From Telluria aromaticivorans (lineage in GTDB: Bacteria > Pseudomonadota > Gammaproteobacteria > Burkholderiales > Burkholderiaceae_D): a stretch of 64,000 nucleotides of DNA. Both the position numbers and the translations under genes were made by a program. The notes beneath the pieces are model-generated. The model was not told the origin of the DNA and did not search any database. It saw only the letters and a list, made by a program, of their open reading frames with translations. Each line of letters starts with the position of its first letter. Position 1 is the stretch's first letter. Location: the NCBI RefSeq assembly GCF_013003915.1, contig NZ_JABAIV010000001.1:496001-560000 (forward strand). Reading direction: 5' to 3'. Of the stretch, positions 8,847-18,571 are shown piece by piece.

Positions 8847-10352
8847 TCAGCCGGCGTGGGCGTAGTGAACTGGTCGCTCGTTGTCCATCTCCTCCGGGTC
8901 ATACAGGCTCTGGCGGCGCATGCCGGCACGCATTCTCCTGGCGAACGCGCCTGCCGTGCCGATACCGATGCCAAGCGCTGCGGCGAAGGCGATGACGGCA
9001 AGACGCGACTCCGCAGGCTGGACAGGGATCACTGCTTCGTCGACGATCCGGACATTGGTCGACCGGTCCTGTGCGTCGACGCTCATCTCTTCGACGCGGC
9101 GCAGGACGGATCCATAGATATCTGTTTCAGACTTCAGGTCGCGTGCCCGACGCTCGAGTTCCGTTGCCACCCGGGGCACTCTCTGCATGTCGCCGGCCAC
9201 CGAACCCGCTTCCTGGCCCAGGCCTGCAATCTGTCGATCGAGCGCGACCAGTTCCGGATGGGCATCGCCCAGCCGTACCCCGAGTTCGGCACGCTTTTGA
9301 CGCAGTTCGGACAAGCGCGTTTTGGTCCCGGAATAGCGCGCAAGCTGCAGCTTCGTGTCCTCGGCCAGGTCGGCCGCACGTTCGTTGCGCCGGTAGGTCT
9401 CATATCGCCCCTCTGCAAGCTCGACGCGCTTTTTCAGCATCGGCAATTGCGCGCGAAGGATGGTGAGCGACTCGTTTGTTTCCTTGCCCTTCTGTTCACG
9501 CACAAAATTCATGTAGGTGTTGCCGAGTTCATTCAGGAAAGCCTGCGCCCGCCGCGCGTCGGTGTGCTGCAGGCTGACTTTGATAATGCCGGTATCCTTG
9601 CCAAGCTCGCTGACATGCAAGCCGGATGTGATGTCATCGATGGCGGCCACCCTCGGGCGCCGCGCCAGGACATACGTGGTATTTGGCGCGCCGCCCAGCT
9701 CGTCGATTCTCAAGGAAACCACTTGCTGGCCAACTGTCATTTGGTGCAGCCGGCCTATCGTCCCCGAGGAGATCGACCGGCTCTTGCGTTCCTCGATCCG
9801 GTACCGCCCGGGCCCGGTTTTCGTTACCCTGAACACCGTGTCGATCAAGGCTTCCGGCACTTCCAGCGAGCCGACCCGTATCGTCTCGTCGTTCCAGGCA
9901 TACCCACCCCAGGCGCGCGACACTGTCGCCTCGCGGCGCGCGTTCCATCTCGCAATCGCCGGTCCGATCAGGGGGAAGTACCTGGGGCTTGCCGTGACAT
10001 CCATTTCCAGTTTGTCGACCGCGGCGCCGACGATTGCGCGCGAGCGCAGAAGCTCGACTTCAGACATGGCGCGTTTGAATCCTGACCCTGGCGAGGCATA
10101 CCCAAGCAGGCTCTTTTGCTCGACGGATCGCATGTCCGCCACCTGGATCAGCAAATTGGCTTCATACGTCGACGGCCTGGCATAGGCGTACAGGGCGCCA
10201 AGCGCCGTAATGGTCAGCGCCACGGCCACGATAAAGGTGCGATAGTGTACGACGACACTCAACTGCTCGGAAAAACTGATGGGCGTGATGACAGGTCCGA
10301 CCTCGTACCGGTTGCCGGCCGGTTCAGATGAAACGATTTCATTCTTACCCAT
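8847..10352 (-). CDS. Wzz/GumC-type polysaccharide chain-length/co-polymerase protein, lacking the kinase domain
   Basis: A 501-residue inner-membrane protein. ATG 10352 is preceded by AAGGAGAG; longer in-frame starts are unlikely. An N-terminal helix near 41-58 (TFIVAVALTITALGALYAYA) and a C-terminal helix near 463-478 (AVIAFAAALGIGIGTAG) flank a long periplasmic region with coiled-coil-rich stretches (about 285-410) and the PxxP-like VIPVQPAESRL before the last helix. This is the polysaccharide co-polymerase 2 layout. It ends 20-odd residues after the last helix, so the BY-kinase domain of EpsB/Wzc is absent. Expected to set chain length together with the Wzy-like protein encoded at 15400. 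A 152-bp gap upstream could hold its own promoter. Confidence 0.9.
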   Translation of the reverse strand: MGKNEIVSSEPAGNRYEVGPVITPISFSEQLSVVVHYRTFIVAVALTITALGALYAYARPSTYEANLLIQVADMRSVEQKSLLGYASPGSGFKRAMSEVELLRSRAIVGAAVDKLEMDVTASPRYFPLIGPAIARWNARREATVSRAWGGYAWNDETIRVGSLEVPEALIDTVFRVTKTGPGRYRIEERKSRSISSGTIGRLHQMTVGQQVVSLRIDELGGAPNTTYVLARRPRVAAIDDITSGLHVSELGKDTGIIKVSLQHTDARRAQAFLNELGNTYMNFVREQKGKETNESLTILRAQLPMLKKRVELAEGRYETYRRNERAADLAEDTKLQLARYSGTKTRLSELRQKRAELGVRLGDAHPELVALDRQIAGLGQEAGSVAGDMQRVPRVATELERRARDLKSETDIYGSVLRRVEEMSVDAQDRSTNVRIVDEAVIPVQPAESRLAVIAFAAALGIGIGTAGAFARRMRAGMRRQSLYDPEEMDNERPVHYAHAG

Positions 10353-10504
10353 GTTGCTCTCCTTCCATCCACAAGGAATTGTTTGTGGAGGAAAATTGTG
10401 TAGGATCAGATGTCTGCCTTCACTAATATGCAGGTTAACCGGCAATCGATTAGTTCATTTGTGCTGCATCAAAAACTTGGGGCAGGTGCAGCTAAAAGAA
10501 TGTG

Positions 10505-11623
10505 TTAGGAAACGAGATTTGCACGCAGGAGGCGCGCAGCATGCAGGGCGCGCCAGAGCAGCCGAGCGGCCTTATGCTCATCGGCAGGAGGATTTCCCAT
10601 CCATAATTTAAGATTGCGGCGGCGCGCAAGGAGCGCCCGCCTGCAAATGGCGGGCGCATCCACTGCCAGGGCAACGGCGGTCCGGTAGACGTGAATCCGG
10701 TGAAGCGCGGTATGTCGCCCGAGCAGGCGGTATTTGTATTCGTAGGGTCCCCAACCGAAATTGAAACGTTTTCCACCATTCTCGATGGCATGGGTAATGC
10801 CGTAATAACAGCTGAGCGTGCCGAGATTGTAGCGATCGTAATCCGGGTGATGCGCGATGGTCAGCATCGTATACGTCGAGCCGATGCGCAACATGATCAC
10901 GCCGGCACACAATTCCCCATCGATCGTGACGGTGCAGACGATGCCATAGCGTTTAACCAAGGCAATCATTTTTTCTGTTTCCTCGTCTGTGTGGTAACAG
11001 GTTTGGCCTTTCACGGACATCCTCATCCGGCTAAACTCGATAATCCGATGCAGGATATGGTCGGCCACCTTGACAGTCGCAAGAAACTCCTTCTTGACGG
11101 AAGCAAAATCGGACGTCAGCTTTTTGTCATAACGCCTGATTTTCGCGGCCATGTTCTTCCCGAGCATACCGATATATTCGGCACGACCATGAGGCAATGG
11201 CAGCGTGATATCTTCAAGGCACTCCAGGCGCTGATGTGGGAAGGCGAGCGCTTCGGTTGGCGCATCGACCGCGTACAGGGACAAGCGGCGGACATCGGGG
11301 TAATGCCGAAAAACCGTCTCGGAAAATCGCCTCAGCTGTATGGGGGAAATAGGAATCTGCTCGTTATATACGTGGACCTCGTCCTTGTCTTTGCGAAAAA
11401 TAAACAGCGCGTCAATGTCGTCGCCGATCCGGGAAACATAGGTCTTTGCCTCTTGCAAGGGATAATATTGCTGGAAGCGCAGCATGGTCGTCATATGGCA
11501 TTCATACAGCGACTCCAGCGCCGCTTCGGCAAAATCGGGAATGCCGTTCTCGTGGATGTGCGTTGTTGCATGCGTCTCTTCGCAAGGCCGGGCATGCTTT
11601 CCCGGCCAGATATTCAAGATCAT
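10505..11623 (-). CDS. GNAT/FemAB-like acyltransferase, paralog 1 of 3
   Basis: A 372-residue soluble protein. ATG 11621-11623 follows AAGGAG. The N-terminal PDFAEAALESLYECHMTTMLRF and the C-terminal RYNLGTLSCYYGITHAIENG, then YEYKYRLLGRHTALHRI and HVYR, are shared in order with the genes at 23298 and 24543. The middle (INDxxCAGVI-like DGELCAGVIMLRIGS) resembles the acetyltransferase fold of CelD/BcsL and FemAB proteins (GNAT_6-type). It is probably an acyl- or aminoacyl-transfer enzyme decorating the polysaccharide, a guess from context. It ends the tightly linked operon, 45 bp after the flippase gene. Confidence 0.72.
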   Translation of the reverse strand: MILNIWPGKHARPCEETHATTHIHENGIPDFAEAALESLYECHMTTMLRFQQYYPLQEAKTYVSRIGDDIDALFIFRKDKDEVHVYNEQIPISPIQLRRFSETVFRHYPDVRRLSLYAVDAPTEALAFPHQRLECLEDITLPLPHGRAEYIGMLGKNMAAKIRRYDKKLTSDFASVKKEFLATVKVADHILHRIIEFSRMRMSVKGQTCYHTDEETEKMIALVKRYGIVCTVTIDGELCAGVIMLRIGSTYTMLTIAHHPDYDRYNLGTLSCYYGITHAIENGGKRFNFGWGPYEYKYRLLGRHTALHRIHVYRTAVALAVDAPAICRRALLARRRNLKLWMGNPPADEHKAARLLWRALHAARLLRANLVS

Positions 11624-11668
11624 GTCCTTGCTCCTTCGCTGTCATGGCGGCCTGCGCCAGGCCTGGCC

Positions 11669-13144
11669 TTACATGTTCCCTGCCCTGGGCACGCCGCGTA
11701 TCCGCTGCACTTCCGCCAGCCCCCCGGCGGTAGTGAAGACTGCGGCGCCGACGGCGCCATACAGGCCCAGCTTCAGGCCGATACCCAGCCATAGGTCGCC
11801 TCCACCCGCCGTTGGGTAGAACGAGGTCGCCAGCAGGCCAATGGCGGCGGCTCCGGCCGTGATCAGAACCAGGCGCAGTGGAAACATGTCAGAAATCGAT
11901 GTGCCCAACAGCCGCGCGATGACATGCAGGTTGACCGCTTCGCACAAGGCGAACGCCACCACGCTGCCCAATGCCGCGCCGGCCAGGCCGAAGCACCAGG
12001 CGCCCGCCAGGCTGGTCCCGACCGAGACGAGCAGGCCCGCGGCATTGATGCGCACCGCCAGCTTGCCGAGGTTGAGGATCGGCATTGCGTAACCGATGGC
12101 AAACGATTGCATCATGATCAGTACCAGGTAGGCGCGCATGACCGGCACCGCGGCAAGGTACTGCGCCGTATAGACGAGCTCGACAATTTCGGGCGCCAGC
12201 ACAAACAGGGTGCCTGCAATCGGCACCAGCAGCAGCGTCGCCGCACAGCTCGCCTTGAGCAGGAGGCGATGAACTTCCGTATGGCTGCCAGAGGCGAATG
12301 CGGCGCTGAGCCGGGGCAGCATCGCACTATTGATCGGTTGGCGGATGAGGGTGGCGACGGGCAGGACGACTGCACCGATCGTCAACGCTGCAAAGGCCGC
12401 GCTCGGGAACATGCCAGCGGCGATCCACTGGTCGGACTGGACCCGCAGTCCATACAGGCTGGCTCCCACGGCAAACGGAAAGGAATAGCGAAGCTGGACT
12501 GCCATGAGCCCCGGCTCGCAGCGGACCCGCCCCCCGCCGGGCCTGGTCTGGAGGTAGGCCAGCGTGACGGCGACGCGCAATACGGTCTCCATGACGAGCG
12601 CGGCAACCACCCATGCGAGCTCATGGGTAAAGACGGCGGCCATGAAGATCAGCACAGTCCGGACAAGGGCGATACCCAGGTCCGCCGAAAACTGCCAGAT
12701 GATCCGGCCCTCCGCAATCGCAAGGGTAGTCGTGATCGACAGCAGCACGGATAAACCCAGGAAGACGGCCGAGCCGCCATGCGTATCGTGGAAAAGCTTG
12801 TGGAGTAACATGCCGCCCGCCGGGTTGAGCGGGCTGGCGACGATGGCGGCAATGCAGCCCATGACGGCCAGGTACACGAGCACATTGCCGATCACCGCCC
12901 GTTTGCGTTCTTCCGGCGCCACGGGAAGGAAGTAATACAGCGATTGCGGCATGAACGTAGGCGCCAGCGCCAGCGCCGTACCCAGCATGAGCGTCAGGAA
13001 CCGGTACTGCCCGAAAGTCGCAGTGTCGAGGTTGCGGACAAGGACGATAGGCACCAGGAATTGCAGGACGAATTCGACCATTCCTCCGGCAGTCAGCACT
13101 GCCGCGGATTTCCCGATGCCCATCTGGCGCGCCTGACCGGCCAT
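11669..13144 (-). CDS. Wzx-like polysaccharide/lipid-linked oligosaccharide flippase
   Basis: A 491-residue protein with about 12-14 hydrophobic segments through its whole length, of the MOP/MATE (polysaccharide transporter) superfamily. LNTATFGQYRFL-type text near residue 40 (NLDTATFGQYRFLTL) is the typical conserved loop after helix 1, and AGMFPSAAFAALTIG near 235 begins the second half. I use ATG 13144 rather than TTG 13153. It would move undecaprenyl-linked repeat units across the inner membrane for the Wzy/Wzz system encoded nearby. It starts 6 bp past the upstream glycosyltransferase stop. Confidence 0.9.
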   Translation of the reverse strand: MAGQARQMGIGKSAAVLTAGGMVEFVLQFLVPIVLVRNLDTATFGQYRFLTLMLGTALALAPTFMPQSLYYFLPVAPEERKRAVIGNVLVYLAVMGCIAAIVASPLNPAGGMLLHKLFHDTHGGSAVFLGLSVLLSITTTLAIAEGRIIWQFSADLGIALVRTVLIFMAAVFTHELAWVVAALVMETVLRVAVTLAYLQTRPGGGRVRCEPGLMAVQLRYSFPFAVGASLYGLRVQSDQWIAAGMFPSAAFAALTIGAVVLPVATLIRQPINSAMLPRLSAAFASGSHTEVHRLLLKASCAATLLLVPIAGTLFVLAPEIVELVYTAQYLAAVPVMRAYLVLIMMQSFAIGYAMPILNLGKLAVRINAAGLLVSVGTSLAGAWCFGLAGAALGSVVAFALCEAVNLHVIARLLGTSISDMFPLRLVLITAGAAAIGLLATSFYPTAGGGDLWLGIGLKLGLYGAVGAAVFTTAGGLAEVQRIRGVPRAGNM

Positions 13145-13149
13145 GTCCG

Positions 13150-14304
13150 TCAACCCTGGAGGGGGTGGAGGTTCAGGAAGATGCGGTGGTAGGCATCGAC
13201 CATTTGTGCAAGCGAAAACTGGCTGTGCACTTTTGCCAGGCTGGCGTCGCCGTAGGCCGCGCGTCGCTTTCGGTCGGACAGGCGCCGTATATGCCGCGCC
13301 AGCTGAGCGACGTCGGCCTGCGCGTAAAGCAGCCCGTTCTTGCCATGCTCAACGAATTCCGACGCGTTGCCGACGTTCGCCATGATCAATGGCTTGCCCA
13401 GTGCCATCGACTCAAGTGCGGCAAGCGACACCGTTTCCATGCGCGAAGGCTCCGCCATCACGTCGCAGCATGAAACGGCGAGCCGACCATCCTGTACCGA
13501 TCCTGTGATCTTCACCTCGTCCTGCAGCCCCAGGCGCTCTACCATGGATTCGATCGCCGCGCGCATCGGCCCGTCCCCGATGATCAGGCATTTCACGGCA
13601 GTACCGGCTGCACGCGCCGCATGGATCGCCGCCACCAGGTCCGCATGACCGCATTCGTGCCGCAGGGCGCCGCAAACGCCCACCACATAGTCGCTTTCCG
13701 CAAACCCATGCGCTTCCCGGAGCCGGCCCTTCGCCGCTACGGGGAAATCATTGCGCAAGCGGTCCACATTCACGCCATGACGCACGACTTCCGTCCGCCT
13801 TGCCGTCAGCAGGTGGCGCTCCCAGTACGAACGTTGGTTTTTGCCCATGTACACCAGCAGATCCGACATCCAGAACAAAGGGCGCAACGCCAGTACATGC
13901 AGCCAGGATTCCATTGGAAATGTTGCCGCTGAGTGAAGGATCTCGACAATGCGCACCCTGCGCTTGGACATCAGGCGCAGCATCCATGCGTAGACCAGGG
14001 GATAAGGATTGACACACACGACGATATCGATCTCCTTGGCGTTTGCGTAGGCGCCGAGCTGGCGGACAGCCGCGAGGTCCAGCTTGCGGTCGGCGCCCAG
14101 GCAGAACACGAAGACGCCGTCCTGTACCCTGGCATGGGCCTGGGGGGATTCCGCTTCGTCTTTCAGGTAGACCAGCGACACGTCGAAATACTGACGGTCA
14201 AGGCCTTTCGCGAGTGCAAGCGCATGGCTTTCCGCCCCGCCCATGCTCGCAGAGACGACGAGGAACATGACCCGGACCTGCCTTGTGCCCGTCGTGCTAT
14301 CCAT
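13150..14304 (-). CDS. Glycosyltransferase family 4 (GT-B) protein
   Basis: A 384-residue GT-B fold transferase. N-terminal SASMGGAESHALALAKGLD is the acceptor-side glycine loop; VVRHGVNVDRLRNDF links the two lobes; LIIGDGPMRAAIESMVERLGL and SRMETVSLAALESMALGKPLI form the nucleotide-sugar site with the EX7E pattern (E...E around residues 295-303). Strongly similar in layout to the gene at 27194 (same VxYLKxE, HxGxxVxRxRNDF and AALE/SALEAMALxKPIIM strings), suggesting duplication. It starts with a strong GGAGG site and overlaps its upstream neighbour by 8 bp. Sugar specificity is not visible. Confidence 0.92.
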   Translation of the reverse strand: MDSTTGTRQVRVMFLVVSASMGGAESHALALAKGLDRQYFDVSLVYLKDEAESPQAHARVQDGVFVFCLGADRKLDLAAVRQLGAYANAKEIDIVVCVNPYPLVYAWMLRLMSKRRVRIVEILHSAATFPMESWLHVLALRPLFWMSDLLVYMGKNQRSYWERHLLTARRTEVVRHGVNVDRLRNDFPVAAKGRLREAHGFAESDYVVGVCGALRHECGHADLVAAIHAARAAGTAVKCLIIGDGPMRAAIESMVERLGLQDEVKITGSVQDGRLAVSCCDVMAEPSRMETVSLAALESMALGKPLIMANVGNASEFVEHGKNGLLYAQADVAQLARHIRRLSDRKRRAAYGDASLAKVHSQFSLAQMVDAYHRIFLNLHPLQG

Positions 14305-15403
14305 GGCATACCTCCTGGATACCCTGCAGGTAGGGAGCGATCACATCCTGCTCAGCATAATGCCGGTCCATGAAGTCCCGGCAGCGCTCGCTGCATTGCC
14401 GCCACTGGCTGTGATCCGAGACGAGTTCGCGTACCCTTTGTTCCATCTCGTCCATGCTGCCGGCGGCATGTCCCAGGCGCTCGCGCCGGATCACATCATC
14501 CGGATCGAAGAAAGCGACTGCCGGCGTGCCATGGATCCAGGCCTGGAGATAGGAGTTGGGGAAACCTTCGCTATCGGACGTGTTGACGAAGACACGCGCA
14601 CCAGCGTAGTGCTGCGCCATCTGGTGGTAGGGCACACGCCCGAGGAAATCGAGGTTCTGGATACGCGCAGCGTCTGCGGCAATGCTGGCGTACAGGCTCT
14701 CGGAGCCTGGCTGCTCCCCACCGATCATGCGAAACCGCAGGTCCGGCATCCGGCGGGCCAGGGCGAGCAGCAGGTCCGGCCGCTTGAACTGGCGCACGTT
14801 GTTGACCCATAAGACATCGACGGTGCGTTCGACCGGCTTCTCGCTGGACTGGACCAGCATGCGCGCCACCGTGCTGCCGCGCCGGTAATTGGCAAGCATG
14901 GCTGCGTGCTGGCGCTGGGTCTGGACCAGGATGCGGTGCGCATGGCGCAGCCCATACTCGTACAGCTTCTTGTCACGCCAATACTTGATCAGCAGGGCAT
15001 CCGGCGTGCAGTCGCTATCGTGGGCCACCCGGAAAATCAGCTTCCGGTGATACCTGCTGCAAAATAGCGAGACAAGGCCCAGGTGCATGCCGGCGCAGCT
15101 CAGGTAATAGACGTCGGCATCGGCTTTCCGGAGCGCATCCCAGGTCTTGACCCACCTCGGATACACAAACCGCAGCAGGGGGAGCCCGGCGGCCTGCCTG
15201 AAGGAACGGTGCGTCGTGATTCCATCCCATTCGGCCTGGTCCGGCTGCCCATAATCGTAGACGACCATGCTGACCTCGAAACCGCGCCGCGCGAGTGCCT
15301 TCGCCAGCAAGGTCTGCTGGACTTGCTCGCCACCGATACCATGGGCGTTGAATTCCTCCGCGAGCACCGGCAGGTTGTCCATGCCAACAAAACACACTTT
15401 CAT
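14297..15403 (-). CDS. Glycosyltransferase (GT4-like)
   Basis: A 368-residue transferase starting MKVCFVGMDNLPVL at ATG 15403, coupled to the upstream gene by ATGA; AAGGAT precedes it. NAHGIGGEQVQQTLLAKALARRG is the N-lobe loop. The C-lobe reads VLWVNNVRQFKRPDLLLALA, LRFRMIGGEQPG, then NTSDSEGFPNSYLQAWIHGTPAV with the second-lobe Glu expected for GT4. Likely adds one sugar of the repeat unit at the cytoplasmic membrane face. Donor and linkage unknown. Confidence 0.9.
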   Translation of the reverse strand: MKVCFVGMDNLPVLAEEFNAHGIGGEQVQQTLLAKALARRGFEVSMVVYDYGQPDQAEWDGITTHRSFRQAAGLPLLRFVYPRWVKTWDALRKADADVYYLSCAGMHLGLVSLFCSRYHRKLIFRVAHDSDCTPDALLIKYWRDKKLYEYGLRHAHRILVQTQRQHAAMLANYRRGSTVARMLVQSSEKPVERTVDVLWVNNVRQFKRPDLLLALARRMPDLRFRMIGGEQPGSESLYASIAADAARIQNLDFLGRVPYHQMAQHYAGARVFVNTSDSEGFPNSYLQAWIHGTPAVAFFDPDDVIRRERLGHAAGSMDEMEQRVRELVSDHSQWRQCSERCRDFMDRHYAEQDVIAPYLQGIQEVCHG

Positions 15404-16932
15404 TGAATATCCTTGGTGGGTCGCTCCAGGGCTTCGGCCCTGCGGTGTGGGGCTGGAATGCGATCGCGCCGGGCGGTGATCCCGGTCGCGGCGCCGTAGG
15501 CCAGCCAGAGATAGACATGGGTAAAGCCGGGCATGAAGCTGTCGTCGGTGATGCCCTGTACGAGCAGCAAAGGTATGCAGGCGGCGGCGCCAAGGAAGAA
15601 TCCGCGCAAGCCATGGGCTTGCCCAGCGCGCGCGACCCGCAGGAACAGCCGCCACATATGGACGAAGAACACCAGGGTAATGATCGAACCGGCAATCCCG
15701 ACATCGAGCAAGGAGGCGAGATAAGCGCTGTGGGGGTGTCCCACCGGGAGGATGGACCGGGACTGCGCCGCCTCGGACCACAGGATCGAAGCGTGTCCGC
15801 TCCCGAACAAGGGGTGCCTGGCGATCTCGGGAAGCAGGGGGCGCCAGATTTCATTGACGCGGCCTGAACTGATCAGGTCGATATCATTGCCGCCGATGCC
15901 ATGAAGGGCCCTTCCGACCACGGCATCCGACATGGCCGCCACCGCCAGCGCCAGGGCAACCAGCACCAGCGGCAGCCAGCCTCCTTTGCGGCGCACAAGC
16001 ACCGCGTAGACCATCACGACCAGCAGTCCGAGAAAAGCGCCGCGCGAAAACGTCAGCAGGATTCCTGCGGCCAGTACCAGCGATCCCGCGCCAAGCCACA
16101 GCGCAGCGGCCCTGCTGCGGGCCTGGCCCAGCGAGCACAGCGCCAGCGCGAGCGCCATGTTCAGCACCAGGCCAAGTTCGTTCGCATGCGGCCCGAGCAC
16201 CGATAGATGCCTGCGCGACTCCTGCTGGGCCAGCTCGTCCACTGTCGACGACGTACCCGTGGCGACCAGGCACAGCAGTGCCGCCAGCAGGACTGCCGAA
16301 GCAAGCACCGGGACCGTTACCCAGGCAGGCCGCCTGGTGTTTGCCGCCAGCAGGGCCATGACATACGAGGCGACGATCACCAGCCCCGGGGAGAACAGCA
16401 TGACCTGGAGGTAGCCGAGCGCCGTCGTCTCGCTGAAGACCCCGAGTACATTGAAATATGCGGGGATCAGCGACACCGAGCGGGCGCCGTCGAGTGCCGC
16501 GACGACGAAGACGAGCAGGTAGGCGAGAAAAACCGGTCGCCAGGCCGGGAAGCGAAGCTGTCCCGGACGCACGGCCACTGCGATGAACACGGCCGCCGCC
16601 GTCATCAGGATCGCCATTCCGACGATGCGCAGGCCGGACAGGCCCGCCACGGCCTGCGAGAGAAAGCGGATAGGAACGAATGGCAGCAGGAATACGACCA
16701 GGACCGCGAATATCCTGAAGTCGCGCAGCCCCAGCATGACGATGACAGCGCCTGCGATCAGGGCGGCGGTGCGGGCCAGGCCTACCCGGTCGAACAGCAG
16801 GCCGACAAGAACCGCGGCAACGATGCACACGAGGAAGCTCGCGATGAGGTTCCGGGCCGGATGCTGGGGGCGCTCCAGGTACTGCGCCATGGTCGGTGTA
16901 TCGCGCATCACGTTCTCGCGGTGGTGTGACAT
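15400..16932 (-). CDS. Wzy-like O-antigen/exopolysaccharide polymerase or ligase
   Basis: A 510-residue protein with about 12 hydrophobic segments. The large periplasmic loop with SSGRVNEIWRPLLPEIARHPLFGSG and then GHPHSAYLASLLDVG (about 350-420) is the hallmark of the O-antigen ligase/polymerase (Wzy_C-type) superfamily: conserved R, W and the H-x2-Y/L segment. LLTFSRGAFLGLLVV near 285 is also typical. With wzx and wzz homologues in the same operon, polymerase is more likely than ligase. It ends in a 4-bp overlap with the next transferase and begins one base after the upstream stop. Confidence 0.88.
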   Translation of the reverse strand: MSHHRENVMRDTPTMAQYLERPQHPARNLIASFLVCIVAAVLVGLLFDRVGLARTAALIAGAVIVMLGLRDFRIFAVLVVFLLPFVPIRFLSQAVAGLSGLRIVGMAILMTAAAVFIAVAVRPGQLRFPAWRPVFLAYLLVFVVAALDGARSVSLIPAYFNVLGVFSETTALGYLQVMLFSPGLVIVASYVMALLAANTRRPAWVTVPVLASAVLLAALLCLVATGTSSTVDELAQQESRRHLSVLGPHANELGLVLNMALALALCSLGQARSRAAALWLGAGSLVLAAGILLTFSRGAFLGLLVVMVYAVLVRRKGGWLPLVLVALALAVAAMSDAVVGRALHGIGGNDIDLISSGRVNEIWRPLLPEIARHPLFGSGHASILWSEAAQSRSILPVGHPHSAYLASLLDVGIAGSIITLVFFVHMWRLFLRVARAGQAHGLRGFFLGAAACIPLLLVQGITDDSFMPGFTHVYLWLAYGAATGITARRDRIPAPHRRAEALERPTKDIQ

Positions 16933-16933
16933 C

Positions 16934-18553
16934 TCAAGGCGCGAAGCAGTGCGTCTTGTAATCGACGACGGTCACGTTGCCCTTGGACGAAATATGGTGG
17001 CTGCCGAGCGAACGGTCCAGGTAATCGTGCCGGATGTCGGTGACCTTGCGTTCCAGGTAATGTGCCTCGTCGAGCACCAGGATTTCAAATAGCGCGAGCC
17101 CCTCCCCGTACTGGTCGAATCCCTGCCGCTGGGCCGCCCGGAAGATCCGTCCTTCATCCATGATGAGCCCTGCATTGCGCCCCATGTCGGTGTCGATGCA
17201 CAGCGGATTGGCCGGGTGCGGTTTCCATTGGCCGTCGAGCGGTGAATCCGACGAGAACAGGCAGAGTTCCGAGCAATGGTCGCTCAGCCCGGAGCGGTCC
17301 ACGCTCGTCAGTAGCCACCACTTTCCCTTGTGCTCGAAGAAGATCGAATCGGCTGCGGAGATATTGTCGATAGCAACTGAATGGAACGACCAGCGACGTG
17401 GGAACTCGTCACACTCGTAGATCCGCACCTGGTTGCTCTCGGACGCTTCCGGGCACATGTAGGTGCGACCTTCGTATTCGAAAATGAACGGGAACGACAG
17501 GTGAAAGTCTTCCCTCAGCGCGACACCAAGGCAGTTGACCGATGCTTCCGTGATTTCCAGTACCGAGATATGGGCGCGACCCGTTGCATACACATAGTCT
17601 TCGACAAAACAGTAGGTCTTGCCGCCGACGACATGGAGGAAGGGGTCTGCCCAGAAGTGGCCAGGCGGCGCCGATACGCGCACGCCGCGCCACAGGGTGG
17701 CGTCGCGCCAGCCCGAATGCGTGATGCACAGGTTCCAGCGATGCTGGATCTTCAAGATCCGGCGCGTCGTGCGCGCCGCAATCCGGCCCAGGAGTTTCGC
17801 CATGTACACGGCAGACTCGGCGCCGTTCGGCGGCGTCATGCAGCTTCCGGAGTAAGGCACCGTATCGCGCGGTGCGGGGAGCCTGCCGCTGGCGGCAATA
17901 TCGAGCAGCAGCTTCTGCAACTGCGCCTGTGCTTTTCGAAACAGATGGACCTGGTTCAGCAGGAAGGAGAACTTGGTCCGGAAGCCCCCTTCGACCAGCA
18001 CCTGCCCGCGTCCCCCTGGAGCCAGGTTGACGATGGCAAAACTCGTCTTGGGGCGGCAATGGTAGGCTTCCCAGAAACCGATCGGCGCCGCCGCCGTGAT
18101 CCTGTCGCGGCGGTAGTCGATGAACATCGTTCCCAGCCGCGGCGCCGGCATATTGGCGGGAAGGTCGGCGTTATTTCCGAGGTGGACGAAGAGATCGACA
18201 GCGGCATCGGACAGGCCGCCCTTGAAGCCCGTCAGGTCGAACCTCGGCAGCGAGCGCATGGCAGGGATATCGGTAATGTCTGCAACGGCGAGATGGGAGC
18301 GGTGCGCCTTGTAGCAGCGCAGCAGGACGCGCTCCGCCAGCATCACGCCGCCACTGAAGGCTGCTCTCCCGGTGCGGCCGACCCAGCGCCGCCACACCGT
18401 ATCGGCGGACCTGGAACGGGCTCCGGACTCGGCGCCTGCCACCGCCAGCGACAGGTCGATGCCCGGCTGCGTGGTTGCCCATGCGCAAAAAGCAGTGGCA
18501 TAGCTGTCGATGTGGCGGGGATCGACGATGAGGGCGATCTTCAATATGTTCAT
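16934..18553 (-). CDS. Fusion: formyltransferase-like domain plus GIPT-like glycosyltransferase/beta-propeller domain
   Basis: A 539-residue two-domain protein. The first ~240 residues resemble a degenerate formyltransferase: LFVHLGNN, TMFIDYRRDR, APIGFWEAYH, then GRGQVLVEGGF. Residues ~270-539 hold repeated propeller-like blades with FWADPFLHVVGGKTYCFVEDY, FPFIFEYEGRTYMCPEAS and WWLLTSVD. These are typical of the region shared with plant glucosamine inositolphosphorylceramide transferase and bacterial polysaccharide-locus proteins. Fusion of the two occurs in other bacteria as far as I know. Its place in the operon suggests it adds a sugar or an N-formyl group to the repeat unit; neither is proven. 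Confidence 0.78.
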   Translation of the reverse strand: MNILKIALIVDPRHIDSYATAFCAWATTQPGIDLSLAVAGAESGARSRSADTVWRRWVGRTGRAAFSGGVMLAERVLLRCYKAHRSHLAVADITDIPAMRSLPRFDLTGFKGGLSDAAVDLFVHLGNNADLPANMPAPRLGTMFIDYRRDRITAAAPIGFWEAYHCRPKTSFAIVNLAPGGRGQVLVEGGFRTKFSFLLNQVHLFRKAQAQLQKLLLDIAASGRLPAPRDTVPYSGSCMTPPNGAESAVYMAKLLGRIAARTTRRILKIQHRWNLCITHSGWRDATLWRGVRVSAPPGHFWADPFLHVVGGKTYCFVEDYVYATGRAHISVLEITEASVNCLGVALREDFHLSFPFIFEYEGRTYMCPEASESNQVRIYECDEFPRRWSFHSVAIDNISAADSIFFEHKGKWWLLTSVDRSGLSDHCSELCLFSSDSPLDGQWKPHPANPLCIDTDMGRNAGLIMDEGRIFRAAQRQGFDQYGEGLALFEILVLDEAHYLERKVTDIRHDYLDRSLGSHHISSKGNVTVVDYKTHCFAP

Positions 18554-18571
18554 GATCGATGACGGCGACCG

